64,000 bases of DNA from Pohlia nutans (GCA_022496805.1 CM040091.1:10034336-10098335), one strand, 5' to 3'. Positions 34,724-45,560 are shown, counted from the first letter of the stretch. The notes: generated by a model from the sequence alone, not told the origin. A program made the numbers and translations.

Positions 34724-34796
34724 AATATTCAGCTATTATTCACTATTTCCACAAAGTATGTCCGAATGAAAAACGACAGGTTTGCTACTAGTGCTG

Positions 34797-35015
34797 ATTG
34801 TAGCTGTGCATTGTGGTTCTCCTTTTCCTTTCCTGTTGTTTGCATGCAACAGTGTCACGTGAGAAGTTTTTTGATTCATGCTTGTTCTGTTCTCTTCTGA
34901 TTCTTAAGGCTGAATGAAGCTTGTCTCTAGAATTTTCTGTAGTTTGTAATTGCTATTGAATCAATATGAATTTGGAGTAAGTTAATTAAGTTTCGTATAG
35001 CTGGTTCTATCACTC
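34797..35015 (+). repeat. duplicated LEA 3' flank (remnant of a second LEA gene)
   Basis: Matches the LEA 3' region (33548-33755) in the same order and orientation: TTGTAGCTGTGCATTGT, TGTTTGCATGCAACAGTGT, AAGCTTGTCTCTAGAAT, CTGTAATTG-like and TTGAATCAATATGAA. No LEA coding sequence precedes it. It is interpreted as the tail of a tandem copy whose coding part was lost, with the CACTA nest inserted at the junction. Confidence 0.75.
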
Positions 35016-36879
35016 TGCATTCAACCCCCTTACGGATAAACAGACTCCCAGATTTTCACATGTGTTCATACACTACAAGGAGAAGATGTTGCTTTACACT
35101 CCTTGGAGTCAAACCGTGCCACTTTGCACCCACCAATTTTTTTGGTTGAATTTGCTAGTGAAAAGCGACAATGAACAAGATTCTCCAAGTGAGATATGAC
35201 GCCTCTACCTATAGTGATAATTTGACATGTCGTATCTATGCAACACCTAAATGTATTATTAAATGAGGCTTCTTTACCTTTTTTGAGCATATGAATGATA
35301 CCTTTACATTTGAATTTGAAATTAAATGCCTGGTATTTACAATTTTAATAATCTGATCTTGTAAATCATTATGATTGGTTGAAATCATTATGTCTCAATA
35401 ATGGTGAAGTGCACATAAGTTTGATTATGGTTTGATAGAGGTATCTTGAAATCTCTTTGTAAGCAATCAAAAAATAATTTTATAGATTGAAATATTGCGC
35501 ATTATGCAAAAAATGATTTAATGTTGTAAAATATGCACTTTTGCTGAATCATTTCAAAATTAATAAGATGATGGGTATTTTTGTAGTTTTCATGTAATAA
35601 AAAGCAATAATTTTCTTTATAATCAAATTTAGAACATATTTTGACACTATTACTTAATCCAACCATATGAATGTCATGGAAAAGTCACCATCTACAACTT
35701 TTATGTGTATGTCAACTTCCAAGAATGGATTTAGTGGACATTCAAATGATCAAACTTTTACACAAAGGTAACTACCAGAAAATTTCATGTAGAAAACTTC
35801 ATCCATGACAAAAGTGGCATTGAATTTACCTATACGAATTTTTCAACGAGTTTCATTAAAAAGCTCAAGAATGTTTAGGAAGCTCTAGCATGCTCACAAA
35901 TGAACTGATTTTGAAACCACAAATTGCATTGGAATTGCAATGAAGTGTGCTTCAACTTCATAATAAGTGAAAAAGAATTATTTAAAATAAGACAAAGATT
36001 TAAATTTCTTTTATACACTATCGATCATTTCATAGTGAACATGTGGAAGATAGTCAAAGATTTTTTGCATTAAAATAAAGAACAAATAAGAAACCATACA
36101 AGTAGTTCAAGCAGTGTGGGATCAAGTATATCTGAAGCAATTGTGAAGGTTCACTTCTAATATATATTCTTAAATACAAGTTGTAATTTTTACAAATGGT
36201 GGCAACACTAAATGGTTGATAGTATAAAGAAAACATCAGATTTTTTATATGATTTTCAATTACATATGTGTTTTTGTAATGATACTGAAGTAGACTTTAG
36301 TGTGATTCCAATGCAAATTACAATTCGAAATTCCGTTTATTTTTTAGCATATATGGTTAGAGATCAATCATACAACAATTTGTTAGTATTGCAGCTCATC
36401 CAACACTAGAACTTATGCACTACTAGCATAACACTAAAGAAAAAAATGGTATTGAAATTATGGATGTTAGTTGCAAAATGAACCATAGAAAGTAAATTGA
36501 TGTCACACGAAGCATTGTTATATTCTTTTAACATTTATTTTCACGTACAAAACAAACAAACTAGAACCCCATAGCTGGGAAAAAATGCTCTTCATTCATC
36601 AAGAGTTGATTACTATTGATTACGTGCTCAAGTGGAGTTATTTAAAAAATAAGAATGTATGCACACATTTTTTGCATAATTTTTATGCCAGTAATCAAGA
36701 GTTTAGTCTAGATTTATGTGAAGCTTGTGAATTTGGAGGGTTGAACGCTATAGTCTTCACAACTAATGTGGGTATCACTTTTATGTTTTATATTTTTTTC
36801 TAAAATGAATGTAAAATGGATGAATGAAGACATGTACAGTGGGGTACCAATCAAAATGTCGTTTTCGAAATCGCAGTGA
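35016..36879. other. intergenic, no gene seen
   Basis: AT-rich. The stretch 35640-35850 has phrases also found in family 1 TTAA elements (TTTCATGTAGAAAACTTCA), suggesting eroded copies. Reading frames of 60-75 codons are not credible genes. Confidence 0.35.
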
Positions 36880-37782
36880 GAAAAATTTCAAGACTGCCAA
36901 CTTTGAAAGCCTCCCGAGAGCTCAAAAATTGGTATTTTCCCACGAACGTTTTACCAAAGCATTATCTTTAAGTTAATTATATGCATACAAAATTTCAAGG
37001 CCAAAAGATGCACCAACAAGAAGTTATTCAAAATCTACCAACATTGGTAGCTGTGGAATTTTTTTCACTGCTGCCAACTTTGACAGCCTCCCAAAGTTTG
37101 AATTATTATTTTTTTGCGATGAATTTCTTGGAAAAAAAAACCTCTTTATGTTAATAATATACGGTAAAAATTTCAAGGCCAAAAAATTAATACAAAAAAA
37201 GATATTAACAATCTACCAACATGTGTAGTTGTGGGAAAAATGGGGGAAAACCATTTCATTGCAACCAACTTTGACACCCTCTCAACGGTTGAGGAACTGT
37301 CTATTTACCATGAAATATTTGGCACAGCATGATCTTTATGATAACAACAATCATGACAAATTTCAAGGCCAAAAGATTCACCAAAAAAACGTTATTCAAA
37401 ATCTACCAACATCGGTAGCTGCTGTGGAAAGTTTTTCACTGCTGCCAACTTTGACAGCCTCTCAAAGATTGAATTATTTTTTGTTTGCCATGAAATTCTT
37501 GGAACAAGAACCTCTTTATGTTAGTAACATATGGTAAAAATTTCAAGGCCAAAAAATCAATAAAAAAAAAGATATTAACAATCTACCAACATGTGTACTT
37601 GTGGGAAACAATGGGGGAAAACCATTTCATTGCTACCAACTTTGACACCCTCCCAACGGTTGAGAAATTGTCTATTTACCATGAAATTTTTGGCACAACA
37701 TGCTCTTTATGATAACAACATTCATGCCAAATTTCAAGGTCAAAATATTTATACAAAAGAAAATTTACAATCTACCAACGTG
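36880..37782. repeat. tandem array, about 185-bp units in 370-bp dimers
   Basis: The phrase ATTTCAAGGCCAAAA recurs at about 36992, 37170, 37360, 37540 and, as ATTTCAAGGTCAAAA, at 37731. Spacing alternates at about 178-180 and 190-191 bp. Two unit types alternate, one with CTGCCAACTTTGACAGCCTC and one with CCAACTTTGACACCCTC. Each unit also contains ACAATCTACCAACATG-like sequence, which is the inner part of the terminal inverted repeat of the adjacent Tc1 element. Array units and transposon end therefore share ancestry. Confidence 0.85.
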
Positions 37783-38754
37783 TATGTCCTCCTTTTGCCT
37801 CAATCACTGCTTCTAACCTAGAGGGCATAGAATGACATAGTTGAAGGAGCTTTAAACTATTGATTAACCTCCACTCTCTTTCAATAACTACCTTCAAGTC
37901 ATCTAAATGTTTTGGACATATTGGGCCATGTTGCACTACATTGGATTGAGATCGGGAGAATTTGCAGGCCGATCGAACTTCTCCAAAAGATGTGTTTGTC
38001 TCCATTCTTCACATACTTTGCTATGATGGACAAGTGCGCCATCTTCCATGAGCAATCCCTGTGGCACTGTACTCATTAAATGAAGCAACTCGACATTGTA
38101 GACCACTTCAACAAAATCCTTAGCTGAACGTCTATCTTTGGGCATAAAAACAAGTTGTGACTTTTGCCCTCCAGCAAATGCACCCCAAATCATCAAAGAA
38201 GTTCTCCCACTCTTAAAAGTTGGAACCATACAACTTGATGAATAGCGCTCATATGGATTTCTCCAAACATGAACTTGTCTAGAATTTTTTCCAACTTCAA
38301 AGGTAGACTCATTTGTCCAAACAACTCTCTCTCATTCTTTTATAGTCCACCCACAATACTTTTGAGCAAATGCCAATCGTTGAGACATGTGACGAAGTGT
38401 CAAAGAAAGTTTTTTAACAGCAATTCGACTGAAAATGCCACTCTCATGTAAGGCCCTTCGAATAGTCGATCTAGACACTTGAGTAGAACATATATTAGTG
38501 ATCTCAGAGAGTGTCGAGCGACGATGAGTTTTTGAGACACGTATAATAGCACGGACATCTCTATCACTAAGCTTTTTAGCATGACTTCCACCACAAGGTT
38601 TGCACTTATAGGTTCCATCTTCTCGAAATTTCTTCACTACCCTCTGAATTGTTCTAACATGGACTCCAACAATAGCTGCAATGCCAACTCCTGTCTTCCC
38701 TACCTCACTCAAACCTACTATACGAGCACGAGTTTCCTCTGAAATAGCCATCAC
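37772..38754 (-). pseudogene. Tc1-type transposase pseudogene (fungal-like group)
   Basis: Starts MMAISEETRARIVGLSEVGK with a helix-turn-helix (GVGIAAIVGVHVRTIQRVVK) and continues through WTIKE, then a stop at about 38332. The same frame resumes with LMIWGAFAGGQKS and MEDGALVHHS, which carries the second catalytic Asp. The first Asp position reads Asn (WTNEST). A stop follows SPDLNPM, where the catalytic Glu is lost, and then a frameshift leads to MPSRLEAVIEAKGGHTRW. That C-terminal signature is typical of Tc1 elements common in fungi and invertebrates. Clearly dead, and only distantly related to the copy at 24370. Confidence 0.9.
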
Positions 38755-38990
38755 TCAGTGACCATGATCTAGCCTTCACTTAATCACCATGATTCAGCCT
38801 CACTCATTGAGCACATATTGAACCTCATTCAGTCGTCAGAAAAAAATCTCACATACCATCATCCTGCCATCATCCTGCCTCATAGCCTCACTCACTAAGG
38901 AAAAGACTTCACTCACTCACTGAGGAAAATGCCTCACTCACCGCCTCACTTAGAGCCTCATTCACTCATATACTGAGTAAAAAAAAGCTT
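38753..38990. repeat. degenerate tandem repeat, CCTCACTCACTGAGG-like
   Basis: Repeated short phrases (CACTCAGTGACCATGAT, CACTTAATCACCATGAT, GCCTCACTCACTGAGG, GCCTCACTTAGAGCC) lie upstream of the transposase start. They may be the element's own 5' region or a microsatellite grown inside it. Confidence 0.65.
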
Positions 38991-39252
38991 CTTCATGCAT
39001 GTATGGTCTCCAAGTTTTAAACAAGTGGAGTCTTTGAGATGTGACAAGTGCACAAAACTAAATTTTGCTATCTTGATTTTTTTGAGAAGCGTTTATGATA
39101 AGAGATTGCATCATCTAGAGAATTTCAATCTAGAAGCATGATTATCAGACATACTTCAACAATTTCAATGTCTTTAATAAAAAGTATCTCACAACTACAC
39201 ACATTGGTAGATTGTAATTTTCTTTTTTGTACAAACATTTTGACCTTGAAAT

Positions 39253-39683
39253 ATGCTTGATGCTTTAATAACTCAAAAAATCACTATGATTTCAAATTTT
39301 CACTAAAATTCATGAAAGTAATATGACTTGCATGTGATATGTACCTTCATTTACTAAAATCATAAAATTGGACTCTTATCTAGTTAAAAAGTAAAAAATC
39401 AGTGTGAATGTAAAAATTGATTCCACTTTTATAAGTTTGTCTTTAAATTTGCTTAACTCTTAAACGACAATGGAAGCCCCATGGGCTTGGTTATATTTTG
39501 GGAGAATCTTACTCATATCTTTTACTCTATTGCACGAAATGGGGTTTTTAAAATGCCAAACCGAGTACCTTAGAAAGATTTATACTTCTTTAGAATAGAT
39601 CAAAAGTAAATTATAAACAGAATCATACTTAAAATGGAAATTAAAAGAGATTATGAGTTTGGTATTAGGAAAGCATATGTCGT
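39253..39683. other. intergenic; second half paralogous to 23021-23250
   Basis: From about 39475 to 39683 it is a diverged direct copy of the sequence just right of element A at 23021. Its own right edge coincides with the TTAA where element B begins. No gene is seen. Confidence 0.5.
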
Positions 39684-40729
39684 TTAACCTCTAAAGGACC
39701 ATGCTCATTCCTAAAATTTTATCACTTTCTCGTGATGCTTTCAGAAAGGCAATTGTATCTCTTGATTGGTATTCATGTAGAAAACTTCACCGTTGAAGTT
39801 CAAAAAGGACTTAGTTATGAGACTGTACATCAATTTTTAGAACAATCTACCGTATATATTACATGATTATAAGGTTTTATCATAAGTTGATTTCTGAAAA
39901 TTTTGAATAAATCCAACAGGTCATTCATTGCAAACTTTCTCATAAATTTAGAAACCATGATCAGCGTTTGAAAGTTTAGGAGCATACAAAGATGTACTAT
40001 ATCTAGGTGCCTACAAAAAATGGTGTTCTAAAAACTAAATACAACAACGATGATTGATTCTTAAAGATTTATGTTTGGGTGAAGTGACTTGTGGGTGACT
40101 CGTTGAGCCGGTGTTTGTGATCGTTATTTATTTTTACATTGTAATTTTTTTAAAGAATTCAAATATATATTTGGAATATTCTAAAATATTCCAAAACAAT
40201 ATAAAATATGTAGAAAAGATTCCAATTATTTTGAAAAGATTCCATTTAAAATATATTTAAACATTTTCCGTAATTATTTTATAGTGTTAATGATGCAGCA
40301 ATGGCAAATATTTTACATATTGAACACTTTTTTTTTTATGAACGCGACGTCCAAGTGTGAAAACGCCCTTCAAATCATCAACCGCCCTAACTACCATGTC
40401 CCAAGTTCACCTACGTTGACATTTTAATTTTTTTTCCGATGAATCAATCAACGTAATTGCAAATCTTGAAAGATTTTTGTGTTCTTGAAACAAACTTTTT
40501 TTTTTGGACAAATGGTACCTTTATTACCAATGCAAATTCGCAAAAGAGACAAGAGTACACACAGAAACCGAGCCTGGACTCAGAAGAAACCAGGCTGGCG
40601 CAATAAGGGAAACGAACATTTTCAATTCTCTAGTTAACTTTGAATCAAAATTATGAAATCCAAACAAGTTATTAAAGTAATGAAATTATTCTTGGACACA
40701 ATGTGTCCACCTGGTCCTTTAGGGGTTAA
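39684..40729. mobile_element. TTAA-group family 1 element, copy B (1046 bp)
   Basis: Begins TTAACCTCTAAAGGACCATG and ends CCTGGTCCTTTAGGGGTTAA. The body is homologous to 43297-44201 in the same orientation and to 22095-23020 inverted. It is enlarged by a 113-bp retroposed fragment at 40496-40608. Confidence 0.85.
40496..40608 (-). mobile_element. retroposon 3' fragment (SINE/LINE tail) with 9-bp target duplication
   Basis: On the minus strand it ends AATAAAGGTACCATTTGTCC followed by poly(A). It is flanked by GAAACAAAC (40487-40495) and GAAACGAAC (40609-40617), a 9-bp duplication with one change. The undisturbed copy at 43297-44201 shows the empty site. The 3' end resembles the fragment at 62163-62257. 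Confidence 0.8.
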
Positions 40730-40971
40730 GGGTTAAATTCAAATTTCTAAATCCAACCCAAATTCTTTATCTAAAGTAACCTTTAAATTCCCTTAGAGCT
40801 CTATATATGTGACTATTACATATTTGATTGTATATTCCCTTTTGTATATTGAGTTGCAAAATATACCCAAATATTCAATACACTCACGTAGAAGGGTTGA
40901 CTCAAACATGTCAATTTAGTGAAATATAGCAGCAATCATATGTATGTAAAAAACACATGCAAATAATACAT
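40730..40971. other. intergenic, no gene seen
   Basis: AT-rich sequence following element B. No features recognised. Confidence 0.35.
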
Positions 40972-41180
40972 AAGGTAGAGGTACCTAAATCCACCAAGAA
41001 CCTAAAACCACCAACTTCTACACCATTTCTTCATTTTAGGGAGGAAATGCAAGTTGTTGGTACATGACTTAACTTTTGAGCAAGTCGGACATAAGTCATG
41101 TAATGAAAGTCTACATTTCCTTTCTGAAATGAAAGAGGGGTGTAGAAGTTGGTGGTTTTAGGTGTTGTGGTGGTAATAGG
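40972..41180. mobile_element. degraded TA-type MITE
   Basis: Starts AGGTAGAGGTACCTAAATCC after TA and contains inverted phrases CACCAACTTCTACACC and GGTGTAGAAGTTGGTGG, ending near GGTGTTGTGGTGG. The terminus resembles the AGGTCGAGGCACCTAAA family. The inner inverted repeat is well kept. Confidence 0.55.
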
Positions 41181-41776
41181 TTATCCAACCTTAAAAAACA
41201 CAAACAAAAAGCACATGCAAAAATACCATAATCGGTGTTCATATTTATTTATTTATTTTTCTCTTTTGTGTAGACAAAGGTCAATTTGAAAAGTAGGAGA
41301 GGAAATTACAGATTCTACACAAATATCTGTCTTTTGTAATGAAGCCTTTGAAGTGTGTCAGCTTTGAGTTATGCCTAAAAATCCATTACTTTTACACCAA
41401 ATGAATATTTTTCCATACCTTAGCATTCAGAATTAAATTGTTAAATTCAATGGATTTGGTTGATAATGTGAATGAAAATTTAATCATAAGAAATGGCACC
41501 ATAAGACGTAGACTCACAGATGAAAATGGTTGCAGCTCACCACCCATTTAAGGTTGGTGTTGAATAAATCTATAACCTCTTAATTTTACAACCCCATACA
41601 ACTGCAAACTACGATGTTGATCACTTAGTTTCTGTAAGTACGTAGAATGCTCCATTCTTTAGGGAACAACATCCCATTGGAGCTCACACATTGCATTCCC
41701 GTGAAAAATTTGTTGTTGAAATCCTAGAGAGAAGGCATGCCATTTTCCAGTAGAGAGATTATAGAAGTAGAGGCTT
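41181..41776. other. intergenic, no gene seen
   Basis: AT-rich to about 41500. The segment from about 41650 may be the far 3' part of the F-box-like pseudogene, but no continuous frame supports it. Confidence 0.35.
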
Positions 41777-42498
41777 TCATACTGGTAGAGGTTTTCTACG
41801 AGTATAAAACCCTTGCATGCGAGCACACTTCGCGGATGAGTACCTGGTCGATTCCAAGTTGCTATTGTGGTGATCTTTCTGTTTCAACCATTTTGTTTCA
41901 CTCTCCAGAAACTGAAACTCTGCAAAAAACCACTCTAATTCCAAAAGTCCACCTCCCTCGATTGCTTCTCGTTCTTTCCAACACAAAACGAAGAGCCGAT
42001 CTTGCAACACTAGTAGCAAATTTGTCGTTTTTCATCCCCACTTTGTGGAAACAGTGAACAGTGACAGAATATTGTGCCTATATTTCTGTCTTTTTGTGAC
42101 CAAAACCACTCACCAGCACTAACACAACCCATGTACTTGGCGCAGTTTCATTCCTTTTTCATCTATAGTAAGTGAAAAAGACACATTTCCTACTAGTGCA
42201 CGAGTGCGCAGTGGTCCGTAGTAAAGTAAGTCTCGTCCCTAAGTAGATCGGCGACTGCTGGAATATCAAGGAAACGACCTTTTGCGCAATCATACACACA
42301 AATAGCCCCATTTTCGGCAAAAAGGACCTTAAACCCTGTATACCACTGGCATCGAGACCCCAAAAAGTATCTTTTCTCTGACAGATTTGCAGTAGTCCAA
42401 GCCCCAGTGTTGGAATGGAAAATCTCGGCTACAAGGCCTCCGTTTTGGCCGGTGCTCACAATCAGGACTTGGTAGCATTTGCTGACGCGTTCCATCAC
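41777..42498 (-). pseudogene. F-box-like (kelch-type C-terminal region) pseudogene split by a MITE
   Basis: The 5' fragment 42498-42199 encodes MERVSKCYQVLIVSTG, then VAEIFHSNTGAWTTANL and ICVYDCAKGRFLDIPAV, reminiscent of the kelch-type half of plant F-box proteins (EIYDSETGSW-like). It reads up to HCALV where the CACTA-type MITE (42198-42008) begins. Directly beyond the MITE the same frame continues LQDRLFVLCWKEREAI and GLLELEW, another typical F-box-protein motif, then decays. No F-box itself or upstream exon is seen; an in-frame stop lies just before the first ATG. Moderately sure of the family, sure that it is broken. Confidence 0.6.
42008..42198. mobile_element. CACTA-type MITE interrupting the F-box-like pseudogene
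   Basis: 191-bp copy with ends CACTAGTAGCAAA and CCTACTAGTG, very similar to 880-1071. The flanking triplets CAA and CAC differ by one base. The coding frame of the pseudogene matches on both sides of it. Confidence 0.85.
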
Positions 42499-42964
42499 GA
42501 GCTGCTCTTATTTGCGGAATAGGAGTGTTGTAGAAAAATAGGGGACCTATCTCTATTGCAAAGGATAGCACTCTCCATCACTTTTCAATCTAGTAGTCCA
42601 GTTTTAACGAAATATAGTTCAATTTTAACGAAATGTGTGTTGTTGGTTGAACAATACTATAACACAATGCAGTATGCATTTTGCTTTACAAAAGAGGAAG
42701 AAAGAAAAAATCAACACCTTGAGCATGAATTAATACCTGTGATAAAAGAAAGAACGACGAACTGTGCACAGGAACAGAGGAGGTATGTATAGCTTTTGAA
42801 ATTCCTGCCAATTTCTCCAAAAGATTAATGCAAAATTATAGTTGTATGTGAGATGAGTCTCATCATGATTATGTCATACACGAGCAGTGCAAAGGTGATG
42901 GTCAAGGAGACGAGCACGGAGTAATTATTATGGAGGAAGAATTGATGTCCAAAGTTCTCTGATA
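42499..42964. other. intergenic, no gene seen
   Basis: May include decayed 5' parts of the F-box-like gene or the internal region of the retroelement below. Nothing firm. Confidence 0.3.
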
Positions 42965-43296
42965 CAGATTGCTCCGATATCAATTGTTAGGAGCCTCCAA
43001 AAGAAAATAATAATAAAACTAAAATTACGATGTATTACCAAATGTATTTCTAAATACATTTATAAAACTCTAAGAGTAATACAATAGGTCAACCTCCCAA
43101 CCATAAATAAGAGATCTCAACAAAAAGAGAGCCTCTACCTTCTCACCGCAAGCTTTATATCTTAAGTTCCTTCATCATAAGAACTAGTAGTCTATCTATA
43201 GTCTTTTTACTTTTTAGTAATTTAGTTTCTTTCTTTTAAATTAAATATAGTCTTTTTACTTTTCCTATTTCAAAATTAGATTTAGTTCATAGATCT
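42965..43296 (-). mobile_element. LTR retrotransposon fragment: LTR end plus primer-binding-site-like sequence
   Basis: On the minus strand an LTR-like end (CTCCTAACA) is followed 2-3 nt later by TTGATATCGGAGC. This resembles TGGTATCAGAGC, the usual initiator-tRNA-Met primer-binding site of plant LTR elements. Part of the LTR resembles the intronic insertions at 12299 and 14778. Only about 100 bp of internal region can be guessed. The distal LTR end is cut at the TTAA of element C. Confidence 0.5.
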
Positions 43297-44201
43297 TTAA
43301 CCCCTAAAGGACCATGCTCATTCCTAAAATTTTATCACTTTCTCGTGATGCTTTCAGAAAGGCAATTGTATCTTTTGATTGGTATTCATGTAGAAAACTT
43401 CACCGTTGAAATTCATAAAGGACTTAGTCATGAGACTGTACATTAGTTTTCAAAACAATCTACCGTATATATTACATGATTATAAGGTTTTATCATAAGT
43501 TGATTTTTGAAAATTTTGAGTAAAACCAGCAGGTCATTCATTGCAAACTTTCTCATAAATTTAGAAACCATGATTAGCGTCTGAAAGTTTAGGAGCATAC
43601 AAAGATGTACTATATCTAGGTGCCCACAAAAAATGGTGTTCTAAAACTAAATACAACAACAATGATTGATTCTCAAAGATTTATGTTTGGGTGAGGTGAC
43701 TTGTTGGTGACTCATTGAGCCGGTGTTTGTGATCGTTATTAATTTTTACATTGTAATTTTTTTAAAGAATTCAAATATATATTTAGAATATTCTAAAATA
43801 TTCCAAAACAATATAAAATATGTAGAAAAGATTCCAATTATTTTGAAAAGATTCCATTTAAAATATATTTAAACATTTTCCGTAATTATTTTATAGTGTT
43901 AATGATGCAGTATTGGAAAATATTTTACATACTGGACACTTCTTTTTTTTTACAAATGTGACGTTCAAGTCATCAACCGCCCTAACTACTATGTCCCAAG
44001 TTCACCTACGTTGATGTTTTAGTTTTTTCCCAATGAATCAATCAACGTAATTGCAAATCTTGAAGTTTTTTTATGTTCTTAAAACGAACATTTTCAATTC
44101 TCTAGTTAACATTGAGTCAAAATTATGAAATCCAAACAAATCATTCAAGTAATGAAATTATTCGAGGACACAATGTGTTCACCTGGTCCTTTAGCGGTTA
44201 A
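43297..44201. mobile_element. TTAA-group family 1 element, copy C (905 bp)
   Basis: Begins TTAACCCCTAAAGGACCATG and ends CCTGGTCCTTTAGCGGTTAA, bounded by TTAA. It is about 90% similar by eye to copy B and lacks the retroposed fragment, which makes it the empty-site reference for 40496-40608. Confidence 0.87.
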
Positions 44202-45050
44202 GTCCTTCAACTTTTAAATTTGGAGTGCACCTCATTGGTAGAAATTGTTCATTAGTGAAAAGGGCGACTTGAAAAGCCTCTGTTGTAGAAGGTGAAAACT
44301 CAATCTCATCAAAAGATGCTCATTTGATTCAATTCCCAAAAAAAGACTTCCTAAATTGCTCTATTATTTTATGTACAATACTTATAAAGATACATACGAA
44401 GATACATACGAAGATACATGAAAATCATATTGAAAGATATATGCAAAAATACATGGAAAATCACATGCAATAGTACCGGTACATGCAATCCAAAATATAC
44501 ATGCAAAGTACATATAACCAGAGGTCGTTAGGGGGTTAAGGTAGACCCAGTGATCTCAGAATCACTTTATGACATTTAGCAATACTTTAAGGTCATTTAG
44601 CATTTATGACCTTGTGAATGTACTACTCACAATACCTCTATAATATCTGGCAATACCCTTAATATATTAAGGTGATACTACGATGATATCCGCGGATATC
44701 ATCTCATGAAGTTGCTACATATTTATAACATGATGAGCATTCTCGCTACATAACATTCAGTAGCCTTGGTTACTGCTGCCTTTCTCTGACAAATTGATGT
44801 GGAATATCCCACATCATTTCATCCCCCGAATGAAATGATGTGGGATATTCCTCATCACATCAGTAGCTACGAGGGCATTAAGCAAGAGCAATCAACCATG
44901 GTGCACAAGAACTCAAAGCACTTCTCAATCACATTCAATAGTGTTCTATAATTATTTATTTGATTCAATAGTCCATTCAAATACAAATCACTGCTCACTC
45001 TATAATTAAGGTGGATGAAACAAAAAGGCACCCCTCTTGAAGACTACTCT
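44202..45050. other. intergenic with a hairpin at 44795-44856
   Basis: No gene. A near-perfect inverted repeat has arms GATGTGGAATATCCCACATC and GATGTGGGATATTCC around CATTTCATCCCCCGAATGAAATG. Short repeats of GATACATACGAA occur near 44390-44420. Confidence 0.5.
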
Positions 45051-45258
45051 AAATAGTATATTTAGTGTGAGATACACTAATTTACATAAACATGTTGTAA
45101 GTTTTTACTGTTGACCAATTTTTTTACCCTCTATATTGGTCAAGATGGGGATCTTTCAATAGTATTGGAATCAATATCTTTGGTAATTTTTTTTGTCGAC
45201 AGTAAAAACCTATAACATTTTCAAATCTTATAATTATCTCACACTAAATATACTATTT
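45051..45258. mobile_element. inverted-repeat MITE, about 208 bp, upstream of TAF8
   Basis: The left arm AAATAGTATATTTAGTGTGA and the right arm TCACACTAAATATACTATTT are exact inverses. Homology continues inward through GTAAGTTTTTACTGT/ACAGTAAAAACCTA. It lies about 370 bp upstream of the TAF8 start codon. Confidence 0.75.
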
Positions 45259-45426
45259 AGTGTACTGAATGTTACGTACATTTCAACAAAAAAAAAATCA
45301 TTTTCTTTCTTTGTATGTTTAGCAGCCCCATTTTATTTTATTTTGGTAGAAATCCAGTTAATTTTAGCCAGTTTTGAGATCACTGGGTAGACCACGAAAT
45401 CCAAAGCCAACGGCGTCGGTATTCTT

Positions 45427-45560
45427 GCCCAGGGTTTTAGGGTTTTGTTTTGGCCTTTCGTTGCAGAGTCGTTTGCTGTTCCTTGAGCAGAAGAGCATCG
45501 ATCGATCGTCTGCTCTTCTGTCGTTCCATCTTCTTGTGAGCTCTTTAGGGTTTTGCGCCT
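45427..45560 (+). promoter_or_regulatory. TAF8 5' region with telo-box motifs
   Basis: TTTAGGGTTTT occurs at about 45434-45444 and 45546-45556, the reverse form of the plant telo box AAACCCTAA. No clear TATA box precedes it, as is common for housekeeping genes. The same motif lies upstream of the kinase gene. Confidence 0.5.

Larger units (their letters stand above)
33806..34793. mobile_element. CACTA-type MITE expanded by three nested insertions
   Basis: The outer element has ends CACTA (33806) and CTACTAGTG (34793) and a 3-bp target duplication CTG (33803-33805 and 34794-34796). It is in reverse orientation to the copies at 880 and 42008. Its left terminus is split at TA by the 293-bp element at 33811-34103, and its middle by two 230-260-bp elements at 34230-34723. 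Removing all three leaves a CACTA element of about 190 bp. Confidence 0.85.
37731..39252 (-). mobile_element. decayed Tc1-type transposon, second lineage, about 1.5 kb
   Basis: Inverted repeats of about 53 bp flank it: the left end ATTTCAAGGTCAAAATATTT through ACAATCTACCAACGTG is mirrored at 39200-39252. The transposase is on the minus strand (separate entry) and its 3' end nearly abuts the left repeat. Between the ATG and the right repeat lies a CTCACTCACTGAGG-type degenerate tandem stretch (38753-38990). The exact outer base is uncertain because the left end merges with the tandem array. Confidence 0.8.

Noticed and set aside
36880..37782. Considered as the two LTRs of a retrotransposon because of the direct repeats
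   Set aside because: There are five or more evenly spaced repeats with alternating units and no primer-binding site or polyprotein between them, so a tandem array fits better.
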